Shown here: piece after piece, positions 19,158 to 27,671 of the stretch
Layout: the number at the start of each line of letters is the position of its first letter
Numbering within the stretch: the stretch's first letter is position 1
Source: Fimiplasma intestinipullorum
GTDB lineage: Bacteria > Bacillota_I > Bacilli_A > Erysipelotrichales > Coprobacillaceae
DNA: 64,000 bases
Direction of reading: 5' to 3'
Assembly: GCA_018715065.1 (NCBI GenBank)
Contig: DVMJ01000058.1
Coordinates: forward strand, 3,050-67,049
Translations under genes and position numbers: made by a program
Notes under the pieces: generated by a model
What the model saw: the letters and a program-made list of their open reading frames with translations, nothing else
Databases searched by the model: none
What the model was told of the DNA's origin: nothing

Positions 19158-19541
19158 ATGAAAGACGTTACTTTACGGGATCTGTTTGATATGCAGGCAA
19201 AGCTATACGAAAAAAACAAGGAGCGCTGGCAGGATATGGATGTCACTCATGCCAAAGACCACTTACTTTACATGATTGAGGAACTCGGTGAAGCCATTGC
19301 CATCCTCAAAAAACAAAAAGAGGAAGCAATCATGCACGACGCAGTGACACGTGAAGCCTTCGTCACAGAAATGAGCGATGTGCTGATGTATTATGTCGAA
19401 GCGCTAAGACGTTTTCAGGTGACACCTGAAGAACTGGGAACTGCGTACATTCAAAAATTTCAGAAAAATATGTCACGCAATTACGATGACGAATATCGTA
19501 AACATCACGATCTATTGGAAGACCAGCGTCATTCAAAGTGA
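19158..19541 (+). CDS. MazG-like all-alpha NTP pyrophosphohydrolase
   Basis: 127 residues, probably cytoplasmic. The metal-binding pattern of the dUTPase/MazG superfamily is present: EELGE at residues 41-45, then EMSD at 71-74, within an all-helical protein. Such proteins hydrolyse (deoxy)nucleoside triphosphates to monophosphate and pyrophosphate, often as house-cleaning enzymes; the base preference cannot be told here. RBS GAGGAGGAAACGCAT. Single gene with its own promoter and terminator. Confidence 0.78.
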   Translation: MKDVTLRDLFDMQAKLYEKNKERWQDMDVTHAKDHLLYMIEELGEAIAILKKQKEEAIMHDAVTREAFVTEMSDVLMYYVEALRRFQVTPEELGTAYIQKFQKNMSRNYDDEYRKHHDLLEDQRHSK

Positions 19542-19555
19542 CACTGGTCTTTTTC
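19519..19555 (+). terminator. Terminator of the MazG-like gene
   Basis: AAGACCAG pairs with CTGGTCTT (inner TCA/TGA pairs extend it), followed by TTTTT. The stem includes the last codons of the gene. Confidence 0.85.
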
Positions 19556-19556
19556 A

Positions 19557-19922
19557 TTAGGCGATACGTGCCTGAAAAACAATTTCGACCTGGCTAGTCG
19601 GTTCGATCTTCGCAAGCGTATAGCTGAGCGTCTGTCCCTCAATCACAGGCATCTTTCCCATGCCATTGACCTGAAAAGACTCATAGACATAATTGAGATT
19701 GTCATCTAACGTATCACGAAATACGACGTTGGTTAAAGGCACCAGTGACGGATTATCGATCGTAATCGTGTACGTCAGATTGTCACCAACCTCAGCCACC
19801 TCTTTATCGACTGCTTTGACAATGACCGGATCGCAAATCAGATAAGTCTCAACCTCATTACTCTTGATCGTTGTGCAGCCCATGCGAATGGTAGCACAAT
19901 TGGTTACGCGATTGACTTCCAT
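19557..19922 (-). CDS. Single DUF11-domain protein
   Basis: 121 residues with one DUF11 (TIGR01451-type) beta-sandwich repeat: a KAVDKEVAEVGDNLTYTITIDN start followed by NVVFRDTLDDNL. This domain normally appears in tandem in long surface proteins. Here it stands alone, with no signal peptide, sorting signal or membrane helix, and with two Cys in the N-terminal stretch. It could be a small cell-surface or coat-associated protein, or a remnant of a larger protein. The ATG at 19922 is preceded by AAAGGTGG; a GTG four codons earlier is possible. Confidence 0.7.
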   Translation of the reverse strand: MEVNRVTNCATIRMGCTTIKSNEVETYLICDPVIVKAVDKEVAEVGDNLTYTITIDNPSLVPLTNVVFRDTLDDNLNYVYESFQVNGMGKMPVIEGQTLSYTLAKIEPTSQVEIVFQARIA

Positions 19923-20024
19923 CCCTCTCACCACCTTTCACTTTACTTTATGAAAAAAGCGAAAGGTGGCTTAGTTGTTTTGCCAATGGTTCTTTTTCCT
20001 CATTTTTACACTGATTTCAAGGAC

Positions 20025-20058
20025 AAAAAAGGCACAGAACGAAAGTGCTCTATGCCTT
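20025..20058 (-). terminator. Terminator of the third peptide-binding lipoprotein gene
   Basis: Minus strand AAGGCATAGA pairs with TCTGTGCCTT (one mismatch), followed by TTTTTT, 19 bases past the stop codon. Confidence 0.8.
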
Positions 20059-20076
20059 ATCTTTAACGATGTGAGT

Positions 20077-21954
20077 TTATTCATCCTGATAGCCTAATTC
20101 GCGACGTTTTTCAAGCCATTCCTGACGATAACCTTCCATCTCTTCAGCCGTGATGGCATGATCTTTGGCCTCCCAGCCAATATAAGTAGTTGTATTGTTG
20201 TAGATCTTACTATAACGGTTGATTGAAGTCACCTCATAAGTACCGCCTGTAATATACATTGGGATGAAATAAGCGTGTTCAATCAAATAAGCCTCTGCGT
20301 TCGCAAATAATTCATAACGACGATCCAAATCAACAGTCTCAGCATTGGCTTCTGCTACCAGGGCATCAAATTCTGGAATATCGAAGTGAGTGACTGCTGT
20401 TGTTGGACTGGAAATATCATTGATCTGACCACTCGTTGTCGTCATCGTATTCAACACATTGATTGGATCTTTATAGTCTGGTCCCCAACCACGAATCCAG
20501 AGATTCCAAGCCCCTTTATCGCGCACATCCGTGTACCAGGAGTTACTGTATTCAGTAATGTTGATCGTCACATAATCCGTTCCTAAGGTCTCTTCCAGTA
20601 AAGATTTCAAAGTCGTGATCTGCTGACTCTCCAATTCATTACCAGATTTGATCGCATAAGTCAATTCAATTGGGAAGCTGACACCCTGAGCAGTCAATTC
20701 TTCAATCGCTTTTTGTTTATATTCATTGGCTGTCTCTGCATTATATGGATATGTCTGCCACTTGCCTAGTTCACCTAAGGTCGTATAATCCCGACCATCT
20801 GACGTATAGAGGAAGCCTCTAGCTGTAAAGGCGAAGCTGCGCACTTCTTCAACATTTGTCGGTACTGTTAAGACATTGTATTCATCAGAATCTAAACCAT
20901 AATAGATCGATTTACGGAAATTCTCGTTATTGATGGCTGCATTGGCATCATCACTGATGGTTGATGAGTTGTTCATCAGTAAGCCATAAGAAGAGGTTGA
21001 CAGACTGGTCTGAACTAAATACTCATTGCCTTTCTCTGCTTCAGCCGTATATTGCGTTGTAGACAATGGCGCATAAGATAATTCACCACGTTCAAAATAT
21101 TCCAAGGCCGTTTCACTGTCTTTGATGGCCAGGATCGTCACATCATCAAAAGTGACTTCATCAGGATTCCAGTAAGCCTGATTCTTGGTCAGTGTTTTGC
21201 TGGAGTCCGCTTCGTATTCTGTCATGATATATGGTCCGCAGTAAAGCAGCAGATCCGGTGTGGTTCCATAAGTACGTGGACCAGGGATGCCGTTACTCTC
21301 TGGTAAAGACTCGATATACTGACGATTGGCTGGTTTAAAGGCCGAATACATGGATGCTGATTCGAAATAAGGTTTTCCGCCATCAGCCATTGTATATTGA
21401 ACGGTATACTTATCGATGGCTTTGACCCCAACTGTACTGAAATCCGGATTCTCGCCACGTTCCTTAGCCTCATAATACTCCTGTGCGCCCTCTAACAGGA
21501 AGACCATCTCAGTATTCATTGAGACGTTTTCTGGATCAAGAATGTATTCAATACCGTAGACAAAATCATCCGCTGTAATCTCCGCATATGGGGTTCCATC
21601 GCGCGTTACCCATTGAACTCCCTCGCGTAGTTTAAAAGTCCAGATGGAATTATCCTCGTTATGTTCCCAGGATTCCGCTAGCTGGCCGACTGTCTCACCG
21701 TAATTATCGGTGCGTAGTAGTCCGGATACTAGGTTGTTGGTCACCCGTAGGTCATTTGCGATGTAGGTCGTTAGGTAATTTAGAGTAGAGAAATCACTTC
21801 CAATTAAGATATAGTCCACCAAATGCTTTGGATCAAAGGTTTGACTATAACCTGTCGAAGAACTGTCCCCGCACGCAGTCATTACGAGCGTGCCCGCCAT
21901 CACGGCCGAAATCATTTTTGCTTTCATTGTTTTTGAATTGTTTCCTTTACTCAT
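20077..21954 (-). CDS. Oligopeptide-binding lipoprotein (OppA family)
   Basis: SBP family 5 lipoprotein of 625 residues; lipobox MTAC with Cys28. The N-terminal block FDPKHLVDYILIGSDFSTLNYL and the C-terminal AKDHAITAEEMEGYRQEW block mark it as a close paralogue of the oppA next to oppBCDF. No permease or ATPase lies beside it, so it presumably docks on the shared OppBC. Its leader is short and has no T-box; the promoter is the TTGACT-17-TAAAAT type. A start at the internal MKAKMISAVM is possible but the longer form has the better RBS (AGAGGTAA). Confidence 0.92.
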   Translation of the reverse strand: MSKGNNSKTMKAKMISAVMAGTLVMTACGDSSSTGYSQTFDPKHLVDYILIGSDFSTLNYLTTYIANDLRVTNNLVSGLLRTDNYGETVGQLAESWEHNEDNSIWTFKLREGVQWVTRDGTPYAEITADDFVYGIEYILDPENVSMNTEMVFLLEGAQEYYEAKERGENPDFSTVGVKAIDKYTVQYTMADGGKPYFESASMYSAFKPANRQYIESLPESNGIPGPRTYGTTPDLLLYCGPYIMTEYEADSSKTLTKNQAYWNPDEVTFDDVTILAIKDSETALEYFERGELSYAPLSTTQYTAEAEKGNEYLVQTSLSTSSYGLLMNNSSTISDDANAAINNENFRKSIYYGLDSDEYNVLTVPTNVEEVRSFAFTARGFLYTSDGRDYTTLGELGKWQTYPYNAETANEYKQKAIEELTAQGVSFPIELTYAIKSGNELESQQITTLKSLLEETLGTDYVTINITEYSNSWYTDVRDKGAWNLWIRGWGPDYKDPINVLNTMTTTSGQINDISSPTTAVTHFDIPEFDALVAEANAETVDLDRRYELFANAEAYLIEHAYFIPMYITGGTYEVTSINRYSKIYNNTTTYIGWEAKDHAITAEEMEGYRQEWLEKRRELGYQDE

Positions 21955-22015
21955 TTTAAATTACCTCTCTTTTCTACTTTTTTCCAACGACTTTTAAATT
22001 GTTGTTGTGATACCT

Positions 22016-22044
22016 ATTTTAGTGATGAAAGCGCTGAAAGTCAA
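22016..22044 (-). promoter_or_regulatory. Promoter of the third peptide-binding lipoprotein gene
   Basis: Minus strand TTGACT (22044-22039), 17 bases, TAAAAT (22021-22016): the same two hexamers and spacing as the promoter at 12775-12803. The remaining 22045-22260 stretch shows no further element I can name. Confidence 0.78.
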
Positions 22045-22266
22045 TCCTTTTTTGTGAACTTTTGATGAACTTTTTTATGAATATTTAAACATATTTTCTC
22101 ATTTTTTAGGATTATTCATAATTGGTTAAGGGTATCTTCAGTCAAACATCATCTTTCAAACAAAGAATTACACTGATGATGTCACAAAAAAACAAAAATG
22201 GCCACAGGCTGTTCAAATTCAGAACACATTCTTTGCATATTTGTGATTTTCATAAATATGATCACT

Positions 22267-22291
22267 TAAAAAAGCCTTCAGGCTGAAGGCT
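22267..22291 (-). terminator. Terminator overlapping the stop codon of the fourth peptide-binding gene
   Basis: Minus strand AAGCCTTCAG pairs with CTGAAGGCTT, followed by TTTTTT. The TGA stop (22280-22278) lies inside the downstream arm. Confidence 0.9.
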
Positions 22292-24113
22292 TGGCATTTT
22301 CCCATTCCTGCTTGAAGGCTTCGTTTTCTGAAGCGGTGATCACATGATCGTAAGCGATCAGTCCTTTATATTTGAACTGATCGATCCCGACTTTGGAATG
22401 CATGTGTGAATAGTTATTAACTGTCGTCAGTTCGTAGGTCCCCCCACTAACATAGATAGGCACCAGATAGGCATGTTCTAAAAGATAAGCTTCTGCTCTG
22501 GCGAAGGCGGTATAACGTTCCTTGAGACTGGAAGTGATCGCATTGGCCTCTTCGAGCATCGCATCAAACTCCGGATAGGCAAAATGAGCGTTTCCCAGCG
22601 TTTCAATGGCATAAGCATTATTGATAGTTCCATCCGATCTTAAGCAAGTTAGATTGTTGATTGGATCAGCGAAATCAGGATTCCATCCGCCTATAGCCAG
22701 GGCATAATCGCCGGTACTGCGGGCCTCACTGACAAAAGAGCGGCTGTATTCATGTAAACTGACCGTGATGTAATCCGTGCCTAAATTGGTTTCGAGGATC
22801 TCCTGCAGCATGCGTGCCTGCAAAGCAGCCGTCTCATTTCCGGCCTGATAATAATATCTGAGTTCCAATGGAAACTGGACGCCCTGGGCCTGTAAAGTGT
22901 CCATTGCCCGCTGCTTATAGCTGGCTGCCTGATCTGGCTGATATTGTTCGCTTTGATAGGGCTGAAGCGGATCTAATTGCGTATAATCCGTTCCCTCTTC
23001 GGTATAGAGATACCCGCTGGCTGTAAAGGTTCGTGCCGTGAGCGAAGACGGATTGATCGGATTGATCAGTTCAATAAACATTTCGCGATCAAAACCATAA
23101 TAAATGGATTTACGAAAATCCTCATTCGACATCGCCGTATTGACATCCTCCGAGTATTTGGTCTGATTATTGAACATCAGGGCATAGGTCATGGCCAGAG
23201 TATCTTTTTGAACCAGATTTTGATTTCCATTATCATATTCTGTTTTGGCTTTATTATTGACCAGGGGTGCATAGCTCACTTCTCCTCGCTCAAAATATTC
23301 AACAACCGACTCTTCATCCTTGACCGCGAGACTCTTCACCGTTTCAAAATGGACATTTGCTTTATCCCAATAATGTGTATTACGCACCAGGGTCCTCTCC
23401 GTATCCAATTGATGCTCCTGTAAGATAAAGGCCCCGCAGTAAAGCAACGTGTCTTTTGAATTGCCAAAAACAGATAAAGGAGAGATATTGGGGTCATCCG
23501 AAGTCAGTTCAGAAACAAAGCGCCGGCTTGTCGGATAGAAAGCAGAATACCCTAAAACAGATGGAAAATAAGGACACCCGCCATCGGCCATCGTATATTG
23601 TACCGTACGTTCATCAAGCGCCTTGATCCCGATCATTGATGGATCAGGCTGCTCTCCGGCCAGTTTGGCCTCATAATAAGCACGCGCTCCCTGAATCAGC
23701 TCATAGCTGGCAACATTATTTGAACCGGTCTGTGGATCGAGCACGTATTCAGCACTATATACAAAATCATCGGCTGTGAGTCGATCATAGATCTTGCCGT
23801 TTGCATCCACCCATTCTAGTCCCTCTCTTAAATAAAAGGTCCATACTGTGTAATCCTCATTATGCTCCCATGACTCAGCCAGACAAGGAACAACCTGACC
23901 ATATAAATCCGTTTCCACCATGCCATCCATGATATTCGCAATCACCTTCAGATCACGAGCACTCATGCTGGTCAGATAGTTCAATGTCTCAAAGTCCTGT
24001 CCAGAGATATAATAATCGACAAAGTGATCTGGATCATAAGTGACTGATGATGATCCGCCACAGCCCGTTAAGAGACTGGCCATTAAAAGTAAACCTAAAC
24101 CTTTTTTCTTCAT
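22278..24113 (-). CDS. Oligopeptide-binding lipoprotein (OppA family) under Trp-type T-box control
   Basis: SBP family 5 lipoprotein, 611 residues, lipobox LTGC with Cys18. It shares the YDPDHFVDYYISGQDFETLNYL opening and the IAYDHVITASENEAFKQEW ending of the paralogous group. Expression is preceded by a T-box leader with a Trp (TGG) specifier, so it should be made when charged tRNA-Trp is scarce. A reasonable inference is that its pocket favours peptides that supply tryptophan, but the sequence alone cannot prove that. Single-gene unit. RBS AAGGAGGAACAGGATA. Confidence 0.92.
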   Translation of the reverse strand: MKKKGLGLLLMASLLTGCGGSSSVTYDPDHFVDYYISGQDFETLNYLTSMSARDLKVIANIMDGMVETDLYGQVVPCLAESWEHNEDYTVWTFYLREGLEWVDANGKIYDRLTADDFVYSAEYVLDPQTGSNNVASYELIQGARAYYEAKLAGEQPDPSMIGIKALDERTVQYTMADGGCPYFPSVLGYSAFYPTSRRFVSELTSDDPNISPLSVFGNSKDTLLYCGAFILQEHQLDTERTLVRNTHYWDKANVHFETVKSLAVKDEESVVEYFERGEVSYAPLVNNKAKTEYDNGNQNLVQKDTLAMTYALMFNNQTKYSEDVNTAMSNEDFRKSIYYGFDREMFIELINPINPSSLTARTFTASGYLYTEEGTDYTQLDPLQPYQSEQYQPDQAASYKQRAMDTLQAQGVQFPLELRYYYQAGNETAALQARMLQEILETNLGTDYITVSLHEYSRSFVSEARSTGDYALAIGGWNPDFADPINNLTCLRSDGTINNAYAIETLGNAHFAYPEFDAMLEEANAITSSLKERYTAFARAEAYLLEHAYLVPIYVSGGTYELTTVNNYSHMHSKVGIDQFKYKGLIAYDHVITASENEAFKQEWENAKPSA

Positions 24114-24151
24114 TATCCTGTTCCTCCTTTTTCAAAAGCAAATCGAGAAAC

Positions 24152-24413
24152 AAAAAAGTCTCCATCCTTTGATTAGGACGAAGACTCGTTTAGCCACCTA
24201 ATAGGGTTTCCCTGCATCCGGGGAACCGATTCGAAATACCATCATATTTCTAGCCCTTTAACGCTGGCATGCGGCTTGACTACTCGTTTCCTTTCATCTT
24301 GCTTCCTATAAGGACCATTCACCTTGACGCTACTATCCTGTCACACCTACCCAGGACTCTCTGGAAATACCGTTCCAAAGCTACTCTTCCTTAATCACTG
24401 AATTTGCTTTCTT
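24152..24413 (-). ncRNA. T-box riboswitch, probably tRNA-Trp specific, before a peptide-binding protein gene
   Basis: Minus-strand leader. Stem I base pairs TAAGGA with TCCTTA. The 5' side of the specifier loop is AGAGTAG and the 3' side is TGAATGG, with the Trp codon TGG at 24317-24315. The apical part has the usual AGAGAGTC and GGTAGGTGTGA elements. The core is AGGTGGC (24199-24193); UGGC pairs with G73, the discriminator of bacterial tRNA-Trp. The bulge reads UGGCUAA, not the usual UGGNACC. The terminator (stem around 24186-24157 plus T run) precedes the gene by about 40 bases. Confidence 0.85.
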
Positions 24414-24419
24414 GCTTTT

Positions 24420-24448
24420 ATCTTATGCCTATTTAAGACCTCTGTCAA
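24420..24448 (-). promoter_or_regulatory. Promoter of the Trp T-box leader
   Basis: Minus strand TTGACA (24448-24443), 17 bases, TAAGAT (24425-24420). It lies directly after the stop codon of the preceding paralogue, for which I see no separate terminator. Confidence 0.75.
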
Positions 24449-24463
24449 TAAGAAATTCAACTT

Positions 24464-26302
24464 TTACTGTTCATCCATAATAAAGGTGTGACGATTCGCC
24501 TCCCAGGCTTCTTTAAAAGCTGCGTTTTCATCAACTGTGATCACATGATCATAGGCTACGATTCCTTTCCATTTAAACTGATCAATTCCGGCAGAAGCGC
24601 GTTTCTTCGTGTAGTTATTAACGGTGGTTACTTCGTAGGTGCCCCCTTTCTGGTAGATAGGAATGTAGTATGCATGTTCATTCAGCCAGGCTTCGATATT
24701 CGCAAAAGCCGTGTAACGTTCCTCTAGATCAGTGATGCGATCGGCTTCTTGCAGCATTGTATCCATTTCCGGATAGTTCCAATGCGACATGCCTACCGTG
24801 CCAATCTCAAGTCCCTGGTTCATCGTCCCATCGCTGGAAACGGACGTCAGGTTATTGATTGGATCCGCATAGTCTGCTGTCCAACCTCCTAAAACCAGTG
24901 CAAACTTTCCTTCCGCGCGGTCCTGTGCATACGTTGACTGCATATATTCCTGATTGCGGCAAGTGACATAATCCGTGCCCAGCGCTTCAATCGCTTCCTG
25001 GATCAAACGTCCCCGGGTAGCAGCCGTTTCGTCTCCGGCAACCACTGCAAATGTCAGGTCGATTGGGAAAGTCACTCCCTGCGCACTCAGTTCCTCAACG
25101 GCTAGTTGTTTAAACTGCTCAGCCTTTGCCAGATCAAACTGACTGGTCTGGAACTGTTTTGAGTTTCCAAGATCCAGATAATCCGTTCCATCCGGAGCCG
25201 TTACAAAGCCGCGTGCAGAAAAACTGAACGCTTCGATAGATTCCGGGTTGATCGGATTTTCCAGCTCATTGATCAAATCACGATCGATCCCATAGAAAAG
25301 AGAACGGCGGAAGTTTTCGTTGCTTAAGGCCAGATTGACATTTTCATCATAAGAAACATGATTATTCATAAATAAGACATAACTTGTGAATTGCAGTTCT
25401 GTTTGTATCAGGTTCTCACTGCCTTGATCGTATAAATTCTTGGCCTGACTGCTTACGAGCGGTGCATAACTGGCCTCCCCGCGTGTAAAGGCTTCATAAA
25501 CGGATTCTTTGTCCTTATAGTACTGTACTTCCACCGTATCAAAATGGACATTCTCCTGATCCCAGTACTGCTCATTCTTACTGAAGACACGGATCGAACC
25601 ACGCGTCAGCTCATCGATGATGAAAGCTCCGCAGTATAAGACGTGATCTTTATCGAGACCAAATTTAGGCGTGCCATCATCATTTTTATCCAAAGATTCG
25701 ACGTAAGCACGGTTTGCAGGATAAAAAGCCGTATAAGTTAAAACAGATGGAAAATAAGGAACGCCTTTGCCGTCTTTCATCGTATATTGAATCGTTTTCT
25801 CATCCAGGGCCCGAATCCCTACCATTGAAAAATCAACAGCCTCGCCTGCCACTTTGGCATCATAGTATGCTTGAGCACCATCGATGATTGGCAGATAACT
25901 ATTCACATTCAATGACACATTGGCCGGATCCAATACATATTCAGCCGCGAAGACAAAATCATCCGCTGTCACCTCTGCATAGACCTGCTTTGAAGAATCC
26001 AACCACTTCAGATCATCCCGAAGCGTAAACGTCCATACCGAATAATCCTCGTTATGCTCCCATGACTTGGCTAAGCTTGGAACCAGGTTGCCGTATTCAT
26101 CAGCTTCGACGAGCCCGTCGACAATATTGGCCACAATGCCAAGATCGGCTGATGAATAACTGTAGAGATAATTCAAAGTTTCAAAATCAGAGCCTGTCAA
26201 AGCATATTCCTTGTAGACCTTGGGATCATAACTTACTTCTCGATTTCCGCATGCACACAGCAACAGACTGGCTGCAAGCATGCCAATAGCTATTTTTTTC
26301 AT
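24464..26302 (-). CDS. Oligopeptide-binding lipoprotein (OppA family) under Tyr/Thr-type T-box control
   Basis: SBP family 5 lipoprotein, 612 residues, lipobox LCAC with Cys18. It opens YDPKVYKEYALTGSDFETLNYL and ends VAYDHVITVDENAAFKEAW, clearly a paralogue of its neighbours, and closest in layout to the Ile-controlled copy (both have DGKG/EGKR inserted before MPYF or VPYF). The T-box leader upstream points to induction by starvation for one amino acid. RBS AGGAGGGGAAAAA. No clear terminator follows; the next leader promoter starts within 20 bases of the stop. Confidence 0.92.
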   Translation of the reverse strand: MKKIAIGMLAASLLLCACGNREVSYDPKVYKEYALTGSDFETLNYLYSYSSADLGIVANIVDGLVEADEYGNLVPSLAKSWEHNEDYSVWTFTLRDDLKWLDSSKQVYAEVTADDFVFAAEYVLDPANVSLNVNSYLPIIDGAQAYYDAKVAGEAVDFSMVGIRALDEKTIQYTMKDGKGVPYFPSVLTYTAFYPANRAYVESLDKNDDGTPKFGLDKDHVLYCGAFIIDELTRGSIRVFSKNEQYWDQENVHFDTVEVQYYKDKESVYEAFTRGEASYAPLVSSQAKNLYDQGSENLIQTELQFTSYVLFMNNHVSYDENVNLALSNENFRRSLFYGIDRDLINELENPINPESIEAFSFSARGFVTAPDGTDYLDLGNSKQFQTSQFDLAKAEQFKQLAVEELSAQGVTFPIDLTFAVVAGDETAATRGRLIQEAIEALGTDYVTCRNQEYMQSTYAQDRAEGKFALVLGGWTADYADPINNLTSVSSDGTMNQGLEIGTVGMSHWNYPEMDTMLQEADRITDLEERYTAFANIEAWLNEHAYYIPIYQKGGTYEVTTVNNYTKKRASAGIDQFKWKGIVAYDHVITVDENAAFKEAWEANRHTFIMDEQ

Positions 26303-26336
26303 TTTTTCCCCTCCTGAATATCTTCTCTACTAAAAT

Positions 26337-26629
26337 AAAAAACTCTCGTCCTATCTGCCTTACGGCAAATAGAGGACGAGAGTGCTAGACTCCGTGGTTC
26401 CACCTCATGTTCGTCCGTTTCTCACAAAACGGACCTCAGCAGGTACGCATGCAACATGTTCATACCCTGGCTTGATAACGGTAGCAGCCGAAGACACCTA
26501 CTTTAAGTTCAGCGCTCTACTCCATGATGTATTCAATGCGATTAGCCTGATGACTTTCACCACCCGTCATCTCTCTGCAAATAGCCGCCTGCATCTACTC
26601 TTCACTTCATCGTATTTATTCTAGTAGCT
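26337..26629 (-). ncRNA. T-box riboswitch (tRNA-Tyr or tRNA-Thr) before a peptide-binding protein gene
   Basis: Minus-strand leader. The core AGGTGGAACCACGG is at 26405-26392, followed by a long terminator (26382-26337). Stem I has AGAGTAG opposite TGAATACA, closed by GTGA/TCAT below and ATGC/GCAT above. By register with the neighbouring leaders the specifier is TAC (Tyr, 26531-26529). However UGGA should pair with U73, which suits tRNA-Thr (codon ACA, one base along) better than tRNA-Tyr (A73). The T-box class is certain; the amino acid is not. Confidence 0.93.
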
Positions 26630-26635
26630 AATTTA

Positions 26636-26664
26636 AGAATAAACCTTTTTTCCCTAAAAGTCAA
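26636..26664 (-). promoter_or_regulatory. Promoter of the Tyr/Thr T-box leader
   Basis: Minus strand TTGACT (26664-26659), 17 bases, TATTCT (26641-26636). Confidence 0.7.
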
Positions 26665-26693
26665 CACGAAATTTTACAAAAATAGAAAACGAA

Positions 26694-26732
26694 TAAAAAA
26701 GCGGTTCCAATTCAAACCTCTTGGACCGCTTT
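26694..26732 (-). terminator. Terminator overlapping the stop codon of the ferredoxin-like gene
   Basis: Minus strand AAAGCGGTCCAA pairs with TTGGAACCGCTTT (one mismatch), followed by TTTTT. The TGA stop (26714-26712) lies in the loop. Confidence 0.85.
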
Positions 26733-27503
26733 ATCCTCCCTTTCTGAAAGGGTTAAGGTATTGTTTTTGGGCTCATTATAGTTTATTTTTAACGCTCTGG
26801 CAATCACGAAAAGGACGGCTTGATTGAGCGTACGCGCATGCTCCGGACAGATACTGACACAATGCATACAGGAAATGCAACGGGACTTATCGACACAGCG
26901 CGGATTTTCCCGTGGAATTGCTTGGACCGGACATTCTTCTACACATTTCATGCAATTTGTGCAGTCTCCTTTGGCTTGTGGACAGATAGAAAGATGATGT
27001 TTATCATGATAAGGCGCATGTCCTTTTAAATTGAGCGTTCCAAAATGACCAGTAGCAAGATGCTGTTTGATCCTAAGGGCATAATCTTTCAGGCAAGCTT
27101 TATCCTCTGCATTAGGACGCCCCTTACCATATTGAGAAAAGATCGCATGTTGCGCGATCGCACTGACTGCAGCGATCACACGCAAATCACAGCTTTCCAA
27201 AATATCCCTCAATTCCAGTAAGCTATCGCCATATTCGCCATTCCCATATACAATGACCGCTATAGCGAACGCGCCATGACCAGACAGCTGGCTGAGCTTC
27301 TCCCTGACATAATCTGGAACCCTTCCATAAAAACATGGAACAGCAACGAGACAAAGATCCCCAGGCTGAAGCGCCAGATTCGCTAAATTTACTTGATTCA
27401 ATAAATGAATCTGCTTGTCCGGTCTTCCCAATCCCTCCAGCAAAGCCTCTGAAACCTGTTTTACGCCACCTGTCGGGCTAAAATATATATGATATAAGCT
27501 CAC
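26712..27503 (-). CDS. EFR1-type flavodoxin/4Fe-4S ferredoxin fusion protein
   Basis: 263 residues. The N-terminal flavodoxin-like fold has the FMN-loop variant FSPTGGVKQVS (residues 7-17), AVPCFYGRVP and YGNGEYGDSL. The C-terminus holds two 4Fe-4S clusters as CTNCMKCVEEC and CISCMHCVSIC. Such proteins carry electrons in anaerobes; the partner is unknown. I start at GTG 27503, which has AAGGAGG nine bases upstream and gives MSLYHIYFSPTGG; the upstream extension is hydrophilic and non-homologous. It sits between two T-box controlled binding-protein genes but has its own terminator, and I see no reason to link it to them. Confidence 0.88.
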   Translation of the reverse strand: MSLYHIYFSPTGGVKQVSEALLEGLGRPDKQIHLLNQVNLANLALQPGDLCLVAVPCFYGRVPDYVREKLSQLSGHGAFAIAVIVYGNGEYGDSLLELRDILESCDLRVIAAVSAIAQHAIFSQYGKGRPNAEDKACLKDYALRIKQHLATGHFGTLNLKGHAPYHDKHHLSICPQAKGDCTNCMKCVEECPVQAIPRENPRCVDKSRCISCMHCVSICPEHARTLNQAVLFVIARALKINYNEPKNNTLTLSEREDKAVQEV

Positions 27504-27640
27504 CCGCGTCTGCCTCCTTACCTTAATCCATTCGTCACATTTTAGGTACGTTTTCACTTTTTCTCAAAAATATCATAACACTATCTTTTTTTCTCGTCAA
27601 GCAAGCAAGCCCTTACAAAAAAGTGGGATTTTATCGTCAT

Positions 27641-27667
27641 AAAACAAGGGTGACCTAAGCCACCCAA
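27641..27667 (-). terminator. Weak terminator of the sixth peptide-binding lipoprotein gene
   Basis: Minus strand GGGTG pairs with CACCC across an 8-base loop, followed by TTGTTTTA. A short stem, so efficiency is uncertain. Confidence 0.5.
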
Positions 27668-27671
27668 ACAA

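Noticed and set aside
24152..24413. A SAM or other metabolite riboswitch before the 22278 gene
   Set aside because: The AGAGAG and GGTAGGTGTGA elements, specifier loop and AGGTGG core are T-box features; no SAM-I core is present.
26382..26624. An 80-codon plus-strand frame
   Set aside because: It is the complement of a T-box leader.
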